Assembly (NCBI GenBank): GCA_014871385.1
Contig: CM026425.1
Location: 19,552,902 to 19,616,901, forward strand
Source of the DNA: Ceratodon purpureus
Lineage: Eukaryota > Streptophyta > Bryopsida > Pseudoditrichales > Ditrichaceae
Direction: 5' to 3'
DNA length: 64,000 nt
This document shows positions 35,930 through 46,705 of this stretch, piece by piece (position 1 is the stretch's first letter; the number at the start of each line of letters is the position of its first letter). Position numbers and translations under genes: made by a program. The notes beneath the pieces are model-generated. The model searched no databases and had not been told where the DNA came from. It saw only the letters and a list, made by a program, of their open reading frames with translations.

Positions 35930-37355
35930 GGAGTACAATCCACCTACAAAGAATCCAAATAAAGACATGTTACACAGACTTCTCTGACTCCACAGTGGGG
36001 TCAACGTATTGTCAATTGCAATGTGTCGTGCATGGCTTCATTAGATGATACTGCAGAAACACCTTAAATAGCACACGTGTGTAAAGCCAAATCACCCTGA
36101 ATAGATTAAACTTTTGAATATCTTAATACGTAAAAGATTCATTGACCTCGTTAGGAAACTAATAATAACCAAAACCGACGAATCTCACAATTGATCCGCA
36201 AAGATTGAGGAGGCCACCTGAATCCAGAAAACTGCCTACATTGCCGACAAGAATACAGTAACGGAAAAGCAAGTATCAGTTGACTAACAAAAAGACCTAC
36301 CAGAATAGCAAACAATCATAAGGGAAGTATCTGACATCTGCGGGACTTGATGCAACCAAGGCCATTATGAAACAAAAGTCTACCGGTGGATCAGCATGCA
36401 CAGAATCTACGTACGTGATCAAGATACCGACTGGAAATTCGATTGAGAGGAAACTCTGTGCCAGTAACTGAGATATCTCAATTGAAGGTCAGAACCGAGG
36501 TTCATGCTAATTTGAATGTGAAGTGTTTCAATAGTCATTCATAGCAAGAGAAGAACCAGATTTGTATTTCGTGAATTATTGGAAACCTTAGTATCCGAGT
36601 ATTATCGGAACCTGGATCCCATCCAATACGGTAAAGATTCAGATGGTCACCTTAAATAATGTAATTATGAAATTTACGGTTTTCTGAATCTGGACTACAC
36701 GACCATCATTACTGTATGAACTCCAAATTAAGGTGATCATCTGAAAATGCTTATAGGAACACACAGAGGATTCAATGATACGGGATTCATATGCAGACCG
36801 TAGATACGATGAATGAACTGTACACTTATACGGTTAGTACGTGCATGGAAAGCTAAATGTCGAGCTCCATCATTTAATAGCAACAAAGTTTAACACAACT
36901 ACGCAACGAAGAGCAGTGGTTTATGAACACGTCCGGGAACAAGTGCACGGACGACATTCCAACTAGATGATGCACATATCGAAACTTCCAACAAAAATAC
37001 TGATTCCAGTTCCCACATGCAGAGATAGAGTAACTGTCATCATTGATAGACTTGGAAGTGTAAAGAACTCACCTACAAAACTTGCCTTCAGATAAAGGAG
37101 TAAACAGTAGTAGACAAAAGAGAACCAGAGCTGTAACGCTGCATCAAATTCACAGCGTGCGCATCTGCAAGACAGTGTAGTATTATAAGTTGACAGTGAC
37201 CGAAATATTAACGCACATGCTATCGTTGTGAAGACAAAGCAACATCAAAATGTGAGTTCACAATGCAGTCTTAACATGCAAGTTTTGAAGCTATTAATTC
37301 ATGAAAACTACCGAATACACATAACCAAAACATATAAATTAATAACTACTTACAA
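35930..37355. other. 5' flank of the DUF7869-like gene with palindrome copies
   Basis: No gene recognised. Contains palindrome copies 36204, 36637 and 36727, upstream of ATG 35929. Probably includes its promoter; no clear TATA box seen by eye. Confidence 0.4.
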
Positions 37356-37697
37356 ATGTCCGTCTACATAGAGTTCGCAGCTACTTTACAAGCAGGTGTA
37401 GAAGAGTTCGCAGCGACTTCGAGTGCAGATGTAGAAGGCAGAAGGTGTCGCTGCGTGCAAGCTCTCGAGCAACAAGAAGCAAATGTGGAAGATAGGAAAC
37501 AATTTTGGGAACTGCAGCTTATATACAATAGTGGACGTCGAGCAAGTTACAACAGACAGGCGGGAAATATTCTACGTAAGATTATTAGAGGGAAACAAAG
37601 CTTCATTCCAAACTCCAGATTCAGTAAAGTGATGTACCCATCTACTGGAATTGGATTCCTCCATAATTCCAGTGGCCGCAACATTTTCCTAGGATGA
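37356..37697 (+). CDS. Possible small unknown protein, 113 aa
   Basis: ATG 37356 to TGA 37697. The N-terminus contains two related segments (EFAATLQAGVE and EFAATSSADVE), followed by a charged helix with Gln and Glu and a basic C-terminal half. No family recognised, no clear promoter. It might be an exon rather than a whole gene. Confidence 0.25.
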   Translation: MSVYIEFAATLQAGVEEFAATSSADVEGRRCRCVQALEQQEANVEDRKQFWELQLIYNSGRRASYNRQAGNILRKIIRGKQSFIPNSRFSKVMYPSTGIGFLHNSSGRNIFLG

Positions 37698-38391
37698 CAG
37701 CTGCAGTGGTGATACTCGTTTCTTCAATTAAAGTGCATGCGCCAAAGAATGTGAACGTTGAATGATTCCAATATCTGATATGCAACGGTGACTATTGATT
37801 CTATAGAGGTATTGATGGTTCTAGAACGCATTTCCTTAGAAGGGTATAAATGCTACTCCGTTTTTCTGGAAGCCAAAGCATATTTTAGGAATGTGCAGAA
37901 CAAACTTTTTTTTTTGGATTACGTGCAACTTAGAGTTACTATTTAGTACCAGTGTATCTATAAATGACTCCAAGCACATGCACAAGACTGGAGATTAGAT
38001 TAAAAACTCAGTAATTGATTCATTCATGAACTCTTCCCTGCGGGGGATGCGCATTTAACAAAGTTGCCACTTGCCACCATAACAAAAATTTACACTCCAG
38101 TTAAAAGTCCAACTCAAAATGGGTCGTGTACAACACGAGAATGTCATTGCATCACTTCAAAAATGTAGGATTTTAAGCAACCTTACAGTGTTTGCTAGAG
38201 CGTTTACAGTAAGAGAAGCCTTCGAATAGTCATCGAGAACGACATGCTGTGAGAAGCACGGAATACAGAATTTGAAATACCAAAACATACTATACTTATC
38301 TAAACCCTCTTGAATTTCATCACCTAAATTGCAGTTACTACAAATAGTGATGTGGCCTTCACAGGCTAGAAGACAACCGTGAATGTGAGAA

Positions 38392-39162
38392 TTAGTAAGG
38401 ATTGGGCTCTCGGCCCAAAACCCTGATGAACGTGCTGGGGCTTTCTTCTTCCTCGGATTCCAGAGCCTCATAAGTGTAAGTACCACTGCGTCCACTTCGG
38501 TCGACTTCTTGAACGCTCTGGGTAGAACTTTTGGCGCCTTCATTGTGGGTCCCGTCTTCCAGAGGCAGCAATCGATCATTAGGCGCTGTAGCGGGCATCA
38601 ACGCTTGAGATGAACCAGCCTCCTCCGCGCATAAAGTACACAGTGGATTAAAGGCCCGGCTATGAACGCCATGCTCCAATCCGGAAGATCCACCTGCAAC
38701 ACGTTGTTGGGACGTTCTGAGGATGCGTGGTCGATGCATGGGTCGATAGGGAGGGCTTGCCCTCACCAAAGTCAGCTGAGCCGGCACAGAATTCGATAAA
38801 GCTTGCCCCCTCCCCCTTCGCATAGGTCCGTGGCGACAAGTTCGGGAAGGATCGGCTGTTATTGCGGCCGCCACTTGGTGGGGTACACCTGCAGGTAAGA
38901 CTACATCCGCAACACCTCGTGGTACATGCACATTAGGGACGAAGGTGAAGTTGAACGCATTATTCACAGATTCAAATTGAGTTTGACAAGTTAGTGTCCA
39001 TGGAAACATTGCTCCAGTGTTCAGCAATGCTAGAATGATTGCATCGTGAGCTAGGATACCCCGAAAGCCTCTTCGCTCATGGATCCTACGAATTTCGATT
39101 AACCACTGCAGGAGTTCTACTGAAGACTCCGGATGAGGGGGAGAGATCGTTGGCATCGGCAT
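38392..39162 (-). CDS. Unknown 256-aa protein, Pro/Arg/Ser-rich C-terminus
   Basis: Frame from ATG 39162, just after a possible splice acceptor (tttgtag), to a stop at 38392. Residues 1-100 look folded (LLQWLIEIRRIHERRGFRG, then NAFNFTFVPNVHVPRG). The remainder is low-complexity and Arg/Pro/Ser-rich, with a CTLC pair near residue 175. I do not recognise it. It lies upstream of, and on the same strand as, the DUF7869-like gene, and could be a second gene of the same unit. It is also inside the stretch that lacks palindromes. Confidence 0.4.
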   Translation of the reverse strand: MPMPTISPPHPESSVELLQWLIEIRRIHERRGFRGILAHDAIILALLNTGAMFPWTLTCQTQFESVNNAFNFTFVPNVHVPRGVADVVLPAGVPHQVAAAITADPSRTCRHGPMRRGRGQALSNSVPAQLTLVRASPPYRPMHRPRILRTSQQRVAGGSSGLEHGVHSRAFNPLCTLCAEEAGSSQALMPATAPNDRLLPLEDGTHNEGAKSSTQSVQEVDRSGRSGTYTYEALESEEEESPSTFIRVLGREPNPY

Positions 39163-40165
39163 TGTATTCTACAAAGAGGTGATCAAATTCGAGAACGCAA
39201 AATCAGAAAACTTGGGAGAGAAGAGAACAATGCCGTAACTATACTAAAGAAGGCCTTCAGAGTCACCCTTGAGGAGAACAGAGGTTTTGCAGAGGCAGAA
39301 ATGGCGGCACGAACTACACTCTAGCTCCGTCACGAATGATTCATGTTATGGACATGAAAGGCTGAGTGATCTCTATCTCAGAGAGTTATATCAAGCTCCC
39401 ATACATATGACTGGTTACCTCCACGTAAAAGTCCTATTATGAATCATATACAAATGTCAAAGTGATTTATCCTTTCAACTAAGACGTAACCTTGACAGTA
39501 AGTTAAATTTTACCTTTCAATAACTGAGGGACCCCACTTTCCAACACTAAATAATTGAAACCGTATTCAATAATATAGGTATATCCGATAAAAAAACAAA
39601 TGTCAAATTATAAGCGAAAAGTAGGAAAACTTCCCTACCCCTAAGGGTGGGTGGGCGGGACATCCCTTTACAGGGCAGCTTTTATCACCTTCCTCACCAA
39701 ATTTCATTCTCAATCAGCCCATTCTCAATTCAAACCTAATCAAATCTGTACATTCTCTTGTGATTCCAAATTACCAGTATAGACACATAGTGCTTTTCAC
39801 CAAAGAATTCTCAATCAACACACTACTTACAATATAGTAGTGTATGACAAAACAATCCAAATAATAGAGAAAAGTTTGTCTTAAAACTGACAATACAAGA
39901 TCAAACACAAAATAGTTTGAGTCTCCAGAAATCTTCTCATCCCTTGAATGTTGATGTAGTAAAGTAAGAAAAATCCAGAGGTAAAGGACCTCACCTGTCC
40001 CCATAAACACAACCAAAACCACAGTTAGGATTATGTTTGTAGACAAGGTGTCAACAGCCCTTTACAGCTTGTTATTGCAGTCACAAGAAAAATCAAACCC
40101 TACACCAAACATACAAATCAAAGGGAGAGATGAAAGAGTCTAATTGCAATCATAAATTAGAAGAC

Positions 40166-40195
40166 CTGAGTAGTAGTTCCACTAGACTCAGCCAT
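40166..40195 (-). CDS. Possible short first exon (MAESSGTTTQ) behind a TATA promoter
   Basis: On the minus strand a TATAAAA box (40344-40338) precedes, by about 143 bp, ATG 40195 in the context caacATGGCTG. Ten codons follow to CAG|GTCTTC, a usable but weak donor. I could not identify the next exon. The surrounding 39.6-40.6 kb differs in texture from its neighbours (short GTAAGCCCCAAGTAAA repeats at about 40493-40535; G-rich TAAGGG-TGGGTGGG motifs near both ends), so this may be the head of an inserted, truncated gene or element. Confidence 0.2.
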
Positions 40196-40337
40196 GTTGC
40201 ACTTTGCTTCAGCTCCACACCACCATATACCAAAACTTCACAAGCTCTAAAAATCTCTCACACACACATGTAGCAAACTAGAATTACTTTCAAAGCAGAC
40301 AAGTAAACAGATGCATATGGCCAAGAAACTCCCATGG

Positions 40338-40344
40338 TTTTATA
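40338..40344 (-). promoter_or_regulatory. Candidate TATA box
   Basis: TATAAAA on the minus strand about 143 bp upstream of ATG 40195. It is supported only by spacing and the following start codon. Confidence 0.25.
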
Positions 40345-41960
40345 CCCTCAAAGAAGTTTCTAGAGATTCACTTGTTTGTTATATGGACAGGAATAGCCTC
40401 GCTGGTCCAATCATCTCTGACCCTTAGATGAAGGTTAACCTAGATCAAATGGTCATAAATTAGTGACTTGCTAGAGTAAAGTTCAACCTTGTAGTAAGCC
40501 CCAAGTAAAGTAAGCCCCAAGTAAAGTAAGCTTCAAGTTTGGAGTAACTACCAGTAAGCTATGTGTAAGGGAGGTGGGTGGGTTTCACTAATTTACACCT
40601 TATTCAGCATATCATGCCATAATAAAGTGACTATGTAATTGCTTGCAAAGTTTTAGAAGTAATGTGCAAATTTATTTTGCAAGCCTACAGAACTGAAGAG
40701 TGCAACTTCTGTCTGAATCATTGTAATAAAAACCTTATTTAGAAAATAAATTCTAAATTAAATACGGGTATAAGATCTTCCCAATATTTTTAAAAAAAGA
40801 ACAAAAAGAAAAAGAAAAAAGTAAATAGTGCAAATCAGCAAATTAAGAAATAAAAAAACCATAGAACCAATTAGAAAACGAGAGAAGTTAAATAAAATAT
40901 ATTATAGAAATGTAAACAACAATCTCAAATTTGAAATAAATTCTTTCCATGGAGATAAGAGGTTCCTGGCAAAAAAATAATAAATAAAAACAATAAATTT
41001 TATCAAAAAATGAAGATAAAATAGATCAATAAACAAAATCAAATAGAAAATACGAAAATGATGAGATAAGATAAAAGATAAATGATAACACGTGGAGATA
41101 ATGAGTTATTCCCAAAAAAACATTAAAAAATATGAAGAGAAGATAATGAATTTATAAAAAAAGAAAAATAATTAAATAAATAAACAAGAATCAAATAGAG
41201 AATGAAAAAATGGGTGGCATAAATTATAAGAGGATTGATAACTCGTGGAGAAAATTAATTATTGGAATAAAAACAACAAAAAAAATGTAGAGAAAATAAA
41301 GAAAGGATAAAGCAATTCAAAATAAATAAAAAACAAAAAATAAAAATAAAAAAAATTTAACTTGAGGATATTGATGAGAAAATTATAAAAAAAAATGAAA
41401 AAGAAAAATTTCAAAATAAATTTACAAAAACTAAAAATTGAAGAACAGAAAGAGGATGGAAGGAATTTTTTAAAACGGGACTGATAAATGAGTACAAATA
41501 TAAAAAGAAAAAAGTAGAGAATGAGTATTAACGGACTACACAAGTAATCTTAACAATTAAAAAAATACCATTTCACTTGAGGTAAATGTTGGAATATGTA
41601 TATGTAAACATACATAAACTATTGAATGCATAGCAATATATGTAAATTTACATATACATACAGGCTCATTTACACAATTACGAATGGATATATAGAGTAC
41701 TCATTAATGTTCATTAACCATAAAGTAGAGAACATGTTATAAATCAACCACTCTTTAATATTAGAATCTTAGAATAAAAATTCAATTGTTGTACTTTTGT
41801 TATAATTTTTTATTTGAATATTATATATATATATGTTGTGATATATGTAAAATTATAATAATTTATTACCTACACTCTCTATTTGTTTAATAATTATGGA
41901 ATACAATAGAATTATATATGTGTCAATATATATATAAACATATATAAACATATACTTACT

Positions 41961-41963
<3 letters not shown>

Positions 41964-42034
<71 letters not shown>
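41964..42034. repeat. (TA)n microsatellite, about 71 bp
   Basis: Uninterrupted alternating TA, with a smaller run near 41820-41835. Confidence 0.95.
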
Positions 42035-42037
<3 letters not shown>

Positions 42038-42501
42038 GTAGTCTATATAAAATTATTATATGTTAAAACGTTAATATATATAACTCTATATTTGTGTGTA
42101 CTTACATTAATGTGTTTGTATATATCTATATATATACGGATATATTTGCATGTATTTACATATAATATAGTTATTTATTGTTGTAGTAGAATATACAAGA
42201 GGTTTAAACATTTGTTTGAAATAATTTAGGTTGACATGTAGCATAATGGGTCAAGTACATAAAATAAGAGGTTGAGAAAAGCAATTGATATTAAACTATT
42301 TAAAGAAATTGAAGTATAGTTATTGAAGTTTCATGCTTATTATCATTGAATATTATTTATAAAAGCATTAGATCACTTTTTGGATCTTATTCTTGTGCAC
42401 ATAGAACAAGATATGAGTATATTCGATAAGATGGGAATCACTAAATTCACATTGAGCATTGTTATCCTATGTGCTTTTATTATAGTGCAAGCCAAAGTAA
42501 T

Positions 42502-42503
<2 letters not shown>

Positions 42504-42595
<92 letters not shown>
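42504..42595. repeat. (TA)n microsatellite, about 92 bp
   Basis: Uninterrupted alternating TA. An open frame through it encodes only Ile-Tyr repeats and is not a gene. Confidence 0.95.
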
Positions 42596-42598
<3 letters not shown>

Positions 42599-43380
42599 TT
42601 GCTACTCACATGCAATTCAAATATTACATTTTATAAATTATGATGTATTCGAGGATATAGTATCAAATTAATTTTATAGAAATTCAATTTTATATAATAT
42701 TTGAATGTTAAAAAAATTATAAATTACTAAGAAATCAATTTTCTTTGACTTTTATAGAAAAATATTTTGTTATTTTCGTATTCTTAAAAATGTTCAAGTT
42801 AACTTACAACACATAAGATATTTTAGTAGTTTTGCTAGTGAACTATGACTTTTTCAATACATTCCGATATTATTTTGTAAAAATAAACGTAAGAGTGCAT
42901 TTTTGTCAAATTTGTGAAAGCGTGTGTCTTCAACTTCGTGCTTAATTAGGTTCACAAGGAATTGCTTGAAATCTCTTGTATTTACATAAAGAACACTTTA
43001 ATTTAAATAATATTGGATTCTCTAATTTCACAATACTTATCATGAAAGTTACATCCATTTATTTGATTGTAAATAGACAATTATAAATTCAATTAAATTG
43101 GAATTACAAAGTAAAAAATATTATGCCTGGAATCCTCATCCCAGTAAGCTTTTGATTTCGTTGCAGTGTCGTTGTTACCACTATGAATATTTCAATATTG
43201 GTATTAGGTTTCCATTTACTATAGTGCCTTTTCTTCGACGGAATTGTAGGTTTTCATCGGAAACAACAGGATATCGTTCAAAGGTGCAGATGTTCATTCG
43301 CAACATCAGGTTATCGTTAGCAGGAGGTGCTTGATATTGTTAAAATACTGGAATATCCTTAGACCGCAGACACGGCCAAA

Positions 43381-43507
43381 AACTATGCATTACATTTTTT
43401 TTTTTTGGAAGCAATAAAAGAAAATTCATTGCCCAGAAATAGAGTACAAACCCTCCTCGGACAAAAGTCCAGGGCGTAAAGAATCAGGAACAACTATGCA
43501 TTACATT
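43381..43507 (-). mobile_element. Short retroposed insertion with 16-bp target duplication
   Basis: AACTATGCATTACATT occurs at 43381-43396 and again at 43492-43507. Between them are about 95 bp starting with a T-run on the plus strand. Read on the minus strand this is a short sequence ending in about twelve As. The structure is that of a SINE or 5'-truncated LINE end. The body contains a small hairpin (ggacttttgtcc on the minus strand). No coding content. Confidence 0.8.
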
Positions 43508-43879
43508 CATGTCATGCAGCCATGCGTGAATTCTAAAATGAGCATCTTCCTAAGTATTTAATCCAAGATGAATTTTTAATCCAAATGCTGCCGTTATTCT
43601 TCTGACACAACCTATCTAAATATCGATCAGAATTCCTACAATTAGTAAATAAACCACTTTGTAGAAAGTCGCACCTTACAAGTAGCATGATTTAAAATAT
43701 GCTACATAGAGGGCTTGTATTCTTTTTTCTGCAAAAGAATCCCTTTGCGTCCAAAAAAATAAATACAATAAAAAATGCTACATAACGCGCTTAAATTAGA
43801 AAGATTTGAGTCCACCAAGATCATAGCATTGCTTGTTTAGATCCCACTGTATTTAGATAAAACGACAAACCTTTATCTC

Positions 43880-44735
43880 AATGGACCATTTTCGACTCCG
43901 CGAATTAAGGTGTACATCTAAATATAGTTCATTCTTTGGCGTCTGCTCTGAAGTCCACATTCTTCATAACTTTAATTGAATACGATGAGTTTTCACGGGA
44001 AGCACCAGTAGTTCATGGTGGTGGTAAACGGGGGTGGGTAGGCAGTAATTCATTTTGTCTCAGACCCTATCTATCTTCCAACTTCCAAGGACAGGGCGGG
44101 GGAAAATTGATGATCTGCAATGCATGAGTTGTAAGGTTGATTCTCCTGTAAAACTTAGATGTAAGTACTTGATGTGTGAATTTCCTATAATCATCAGGAA
44201 TTGGAAGATTAGAAACGACTCTACAAACGAAAGCACTCCCAATTCCCATTAATGTTTTGGATGTTTTTCTTAACGATAAATATTCTCTTATAAATTCCTT
44301 ATTTTTTTGAGTATATTTCAAAATGAAAGTGTTAGTAACACTAATTCGAATTTAAGATACAAATTGCATAAACAACATCCACTCTTTATACTCAAGGTGG
44401 TTTTTAGTAATGGAAAAAATTAGGCTCCAAGAATTAAAGTGCACATCTAAAATTACTATATTATCTTGATGTGTGATTTTCCTAGAATCGTCAAGAATTG
44501 GAAGATTAAAAACGACTCTACAAGCGAAAGCATTCCCAAATTCCATTAATGTTTTGGATGTTTTACTAAACGATAAATACTCTGGTATTAATTTTATATT
44601 CTTTTCAGAATATTTCAAAATGAAACCATTAGTAACACTATTTCGAGTTTAAGATACAAATTTCATAAATGTCATCCACTGTTTATGTTCAAGTAATTTT
44701 TAGTAATGGAGTTAAATGAACCTCCGTTTCATGAT
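43880..44735. repeat. Diverged tandem repeat, unit about 298 bp
   Basis: The stretch 44170-44467 (starting tgatgtgtgaatttcct) is repeated at 44468-44735 with roughly one change per ten bases. Each unit ends in, or is preceded by, a palindrome copy (43904 and 44433) in matching context, so duplication multiplied the palindrome too. Confidence 0.75.
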
Positions 44736-44989
44736 ACTGCCTTCCATCAAATGGGACTGATGCAACATGTTATTTTTCCATGCAGCCTAAATCCAGCACT
44801 CTCATCGTATCATTAGTCATTATGAATTACCATTACCAGTTTTCACATATCAAAGGATGACTGAAGAAAGTGTATGATTTGCATAATGACTTGTCGAGGG
44901 CATTGTCACATTAAAATGATTTTCCAGCATGTAGCCGCCAGTGGAAGCCCACATTTTTGTGATCTGATCATAACTTGTTCCCGCCATGA

Positions 44990-46705
44990 TTCAGTTATCT
45001 CTCCCACGTCATCATTCTGACTCAAAGAACTTCCTGAATGTTCCCAGTGACGACCTTCTCCTGTTCCCCACATGTTAATGAACATGTTTGTGCGTTCCCC
45101 TCACCGTTCGCATGACCTTCACGCTCATCGACCTCCTCCTCTCTGCTGTATCCCTTCCCCATTCTCTGTCCTCCTCCTCGTAGCCTTCAGTTATCCTCCC
45201 CGTCGTCTCGTTTCTCTCTCTCGTGTCTCAATTCGTGTGCTTTGGTGCCGCAGTCTACACCATCTTCGCGATTCGTAAGAAAATATTGTTGTGTAGAAGT
45301 TGGAGTTGAGGTTTTGGAGGTCATAGAGCTGTCATTTGGCGGTGTTGGAGATCGAGCTGGAAGGTGGAGGGTTGTTGTTTTTTGGTGTGCGTGTGAGATC
45401 TGCACATCGTCTCGCAGCTACGACGTACTCTATCTAGGGTTTCTCAGACCTCAGGTGGTTAGTAGTGCACGTTGTTTTGACGTTGGCGAATCGCTATCAA
45501 CACCTTGTCATACGCTGCGTATGTCAGGTAATTGTTTTGCACCACATCTTTGTTGAGTAATTTATCGCTGTGATCGTACTGTAACATGAAGTAGCATCTT
45601 CCAGATAGTTTGTAATGTTGTACTTTTATTTCTGCTTCTGTTGCACTGCAAAGTCTGTGACGTCTTCGTTTAGAACTCCATATCCGTCGTTGGATTTGAT
45701 GAAGTGATGTTTCTCTGGAGCGCTACTTGTATGCGTAATGTATATTGTGGTCTGTAAGTCATTTGCGTGGTTTGCTCACGTAGTCCTGAAACGCTGTTCG
45801 GTACGAAGCCTTGGGTATTCTCAGTAGTCTAATCTGTTCTTGTGTAAATTTGCACATGGTCAAGCATGTCTATCTACACCCCCTCAGCTTCAGTCGTGTT
45901 TTTCCTCTACTTTTTGCTGGAAGTTCACATTTAGATAGGTTTTAGATATTGGTCAATGTCTTCGTGTCAATGATGTTTAAGAGTAGTTGTTCAAGTTGTA
46001 TTAGCACACACATTGTTAGAGGTCAATCGTCCACGCTTAATCCCTACTTGTGCGCAGTAGTGATCGTATCCGTGTCTGTACAGTCCACTTTAATTATACG
46101 TATACAGCCAATCGTACGGTCATCAGGTGTTTCGTCATTTTCGTACTCCATTTTAGCATTGAGGTGATCAGCTTAAATTTATTCCATATGGTTTTTAAGC
46201 ACTCTATTACTGGGTATCCTGAAAACCGAGTTCATTACGGTTTCTAGTGAGCTTCATAATCTGAGATTACCAGATTGGAAGCTTTTTTCAGTTTCCACGT
46301 GTAGAATCATTCTCTATGATATTTTCTAAACCTTAGTGATAGCACGGTTTCAGTACCACTCTTCAGATGAGATTCAGGTGCCCACCTTATTCCCAGTCCA
46401 TATGTCTAGGTTCTAACTTATTTTTCTACGAATAGAGAATGTGGTATTCCTTTGATGATGCATATGTAGTTTGTTGTTGTCAGTGTCTACTATGATACAT
46501 TGGGATTGAGGTGCCCAGCTTATTTCAACATCAGATTAGGTTCCGGAAATCGCATATCAAACATGGAACGTTGAGAATTTTGTTTAGGGTTTAATGTTTA
46601 GTTCTCTAACAATGCGTTGGTATTCAGGTGCCCTTCTCAAACATTGTACTGAATTTTAATACAGGGTTCTAAATTTCTAAGCTGTTTACCTTTGTGAGAC
46701 GCAAG
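44990..46705 (+). promoter_or_regulatory. Probable promoter and 5' UTR/intron of the ParB-like gene
   Basis: A pyrimidine-rich (CT) block at about 45105-45235 resembles a plant promoter Y-patch or 5' UTR. It is followed by possible leader exons and a donor-like GTCAG|GTAATT near 45525. Four palindrome copies (46158, 46372, 46505, 46622) sit in the last 550 bp before ATG 46706. The open frame at 45242-45556 lacks an ATG and is probably not coding. The location of the promoter is inferred. Confidence 0.35.

Larger units (their letters stand above)
40600..43380. other. A-rich and (TA)n low-complexity block
   Basis: From about 40.7 to 41.6 kb the plus strand is almost purely A/G with A dominant. 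From 41.6 to 42.7 kb it is dominated by TA repeats. No gene. There are no copies of the 20-bp palindrome, unlike the DNA on both sides. Confidence 0.7.

Noticed and set aside
42380..42643. Coding region through the (TA)n run
   Set aside because: The frame is Ile-Tyr repeats of a microsatellite.
45242..45556. 104-residue frame upstream of the ParB-like gene
   Set aside because: It lacks an ATG and lies in a CT-rich, leader-like region; more likely 5' UTR/promoter.
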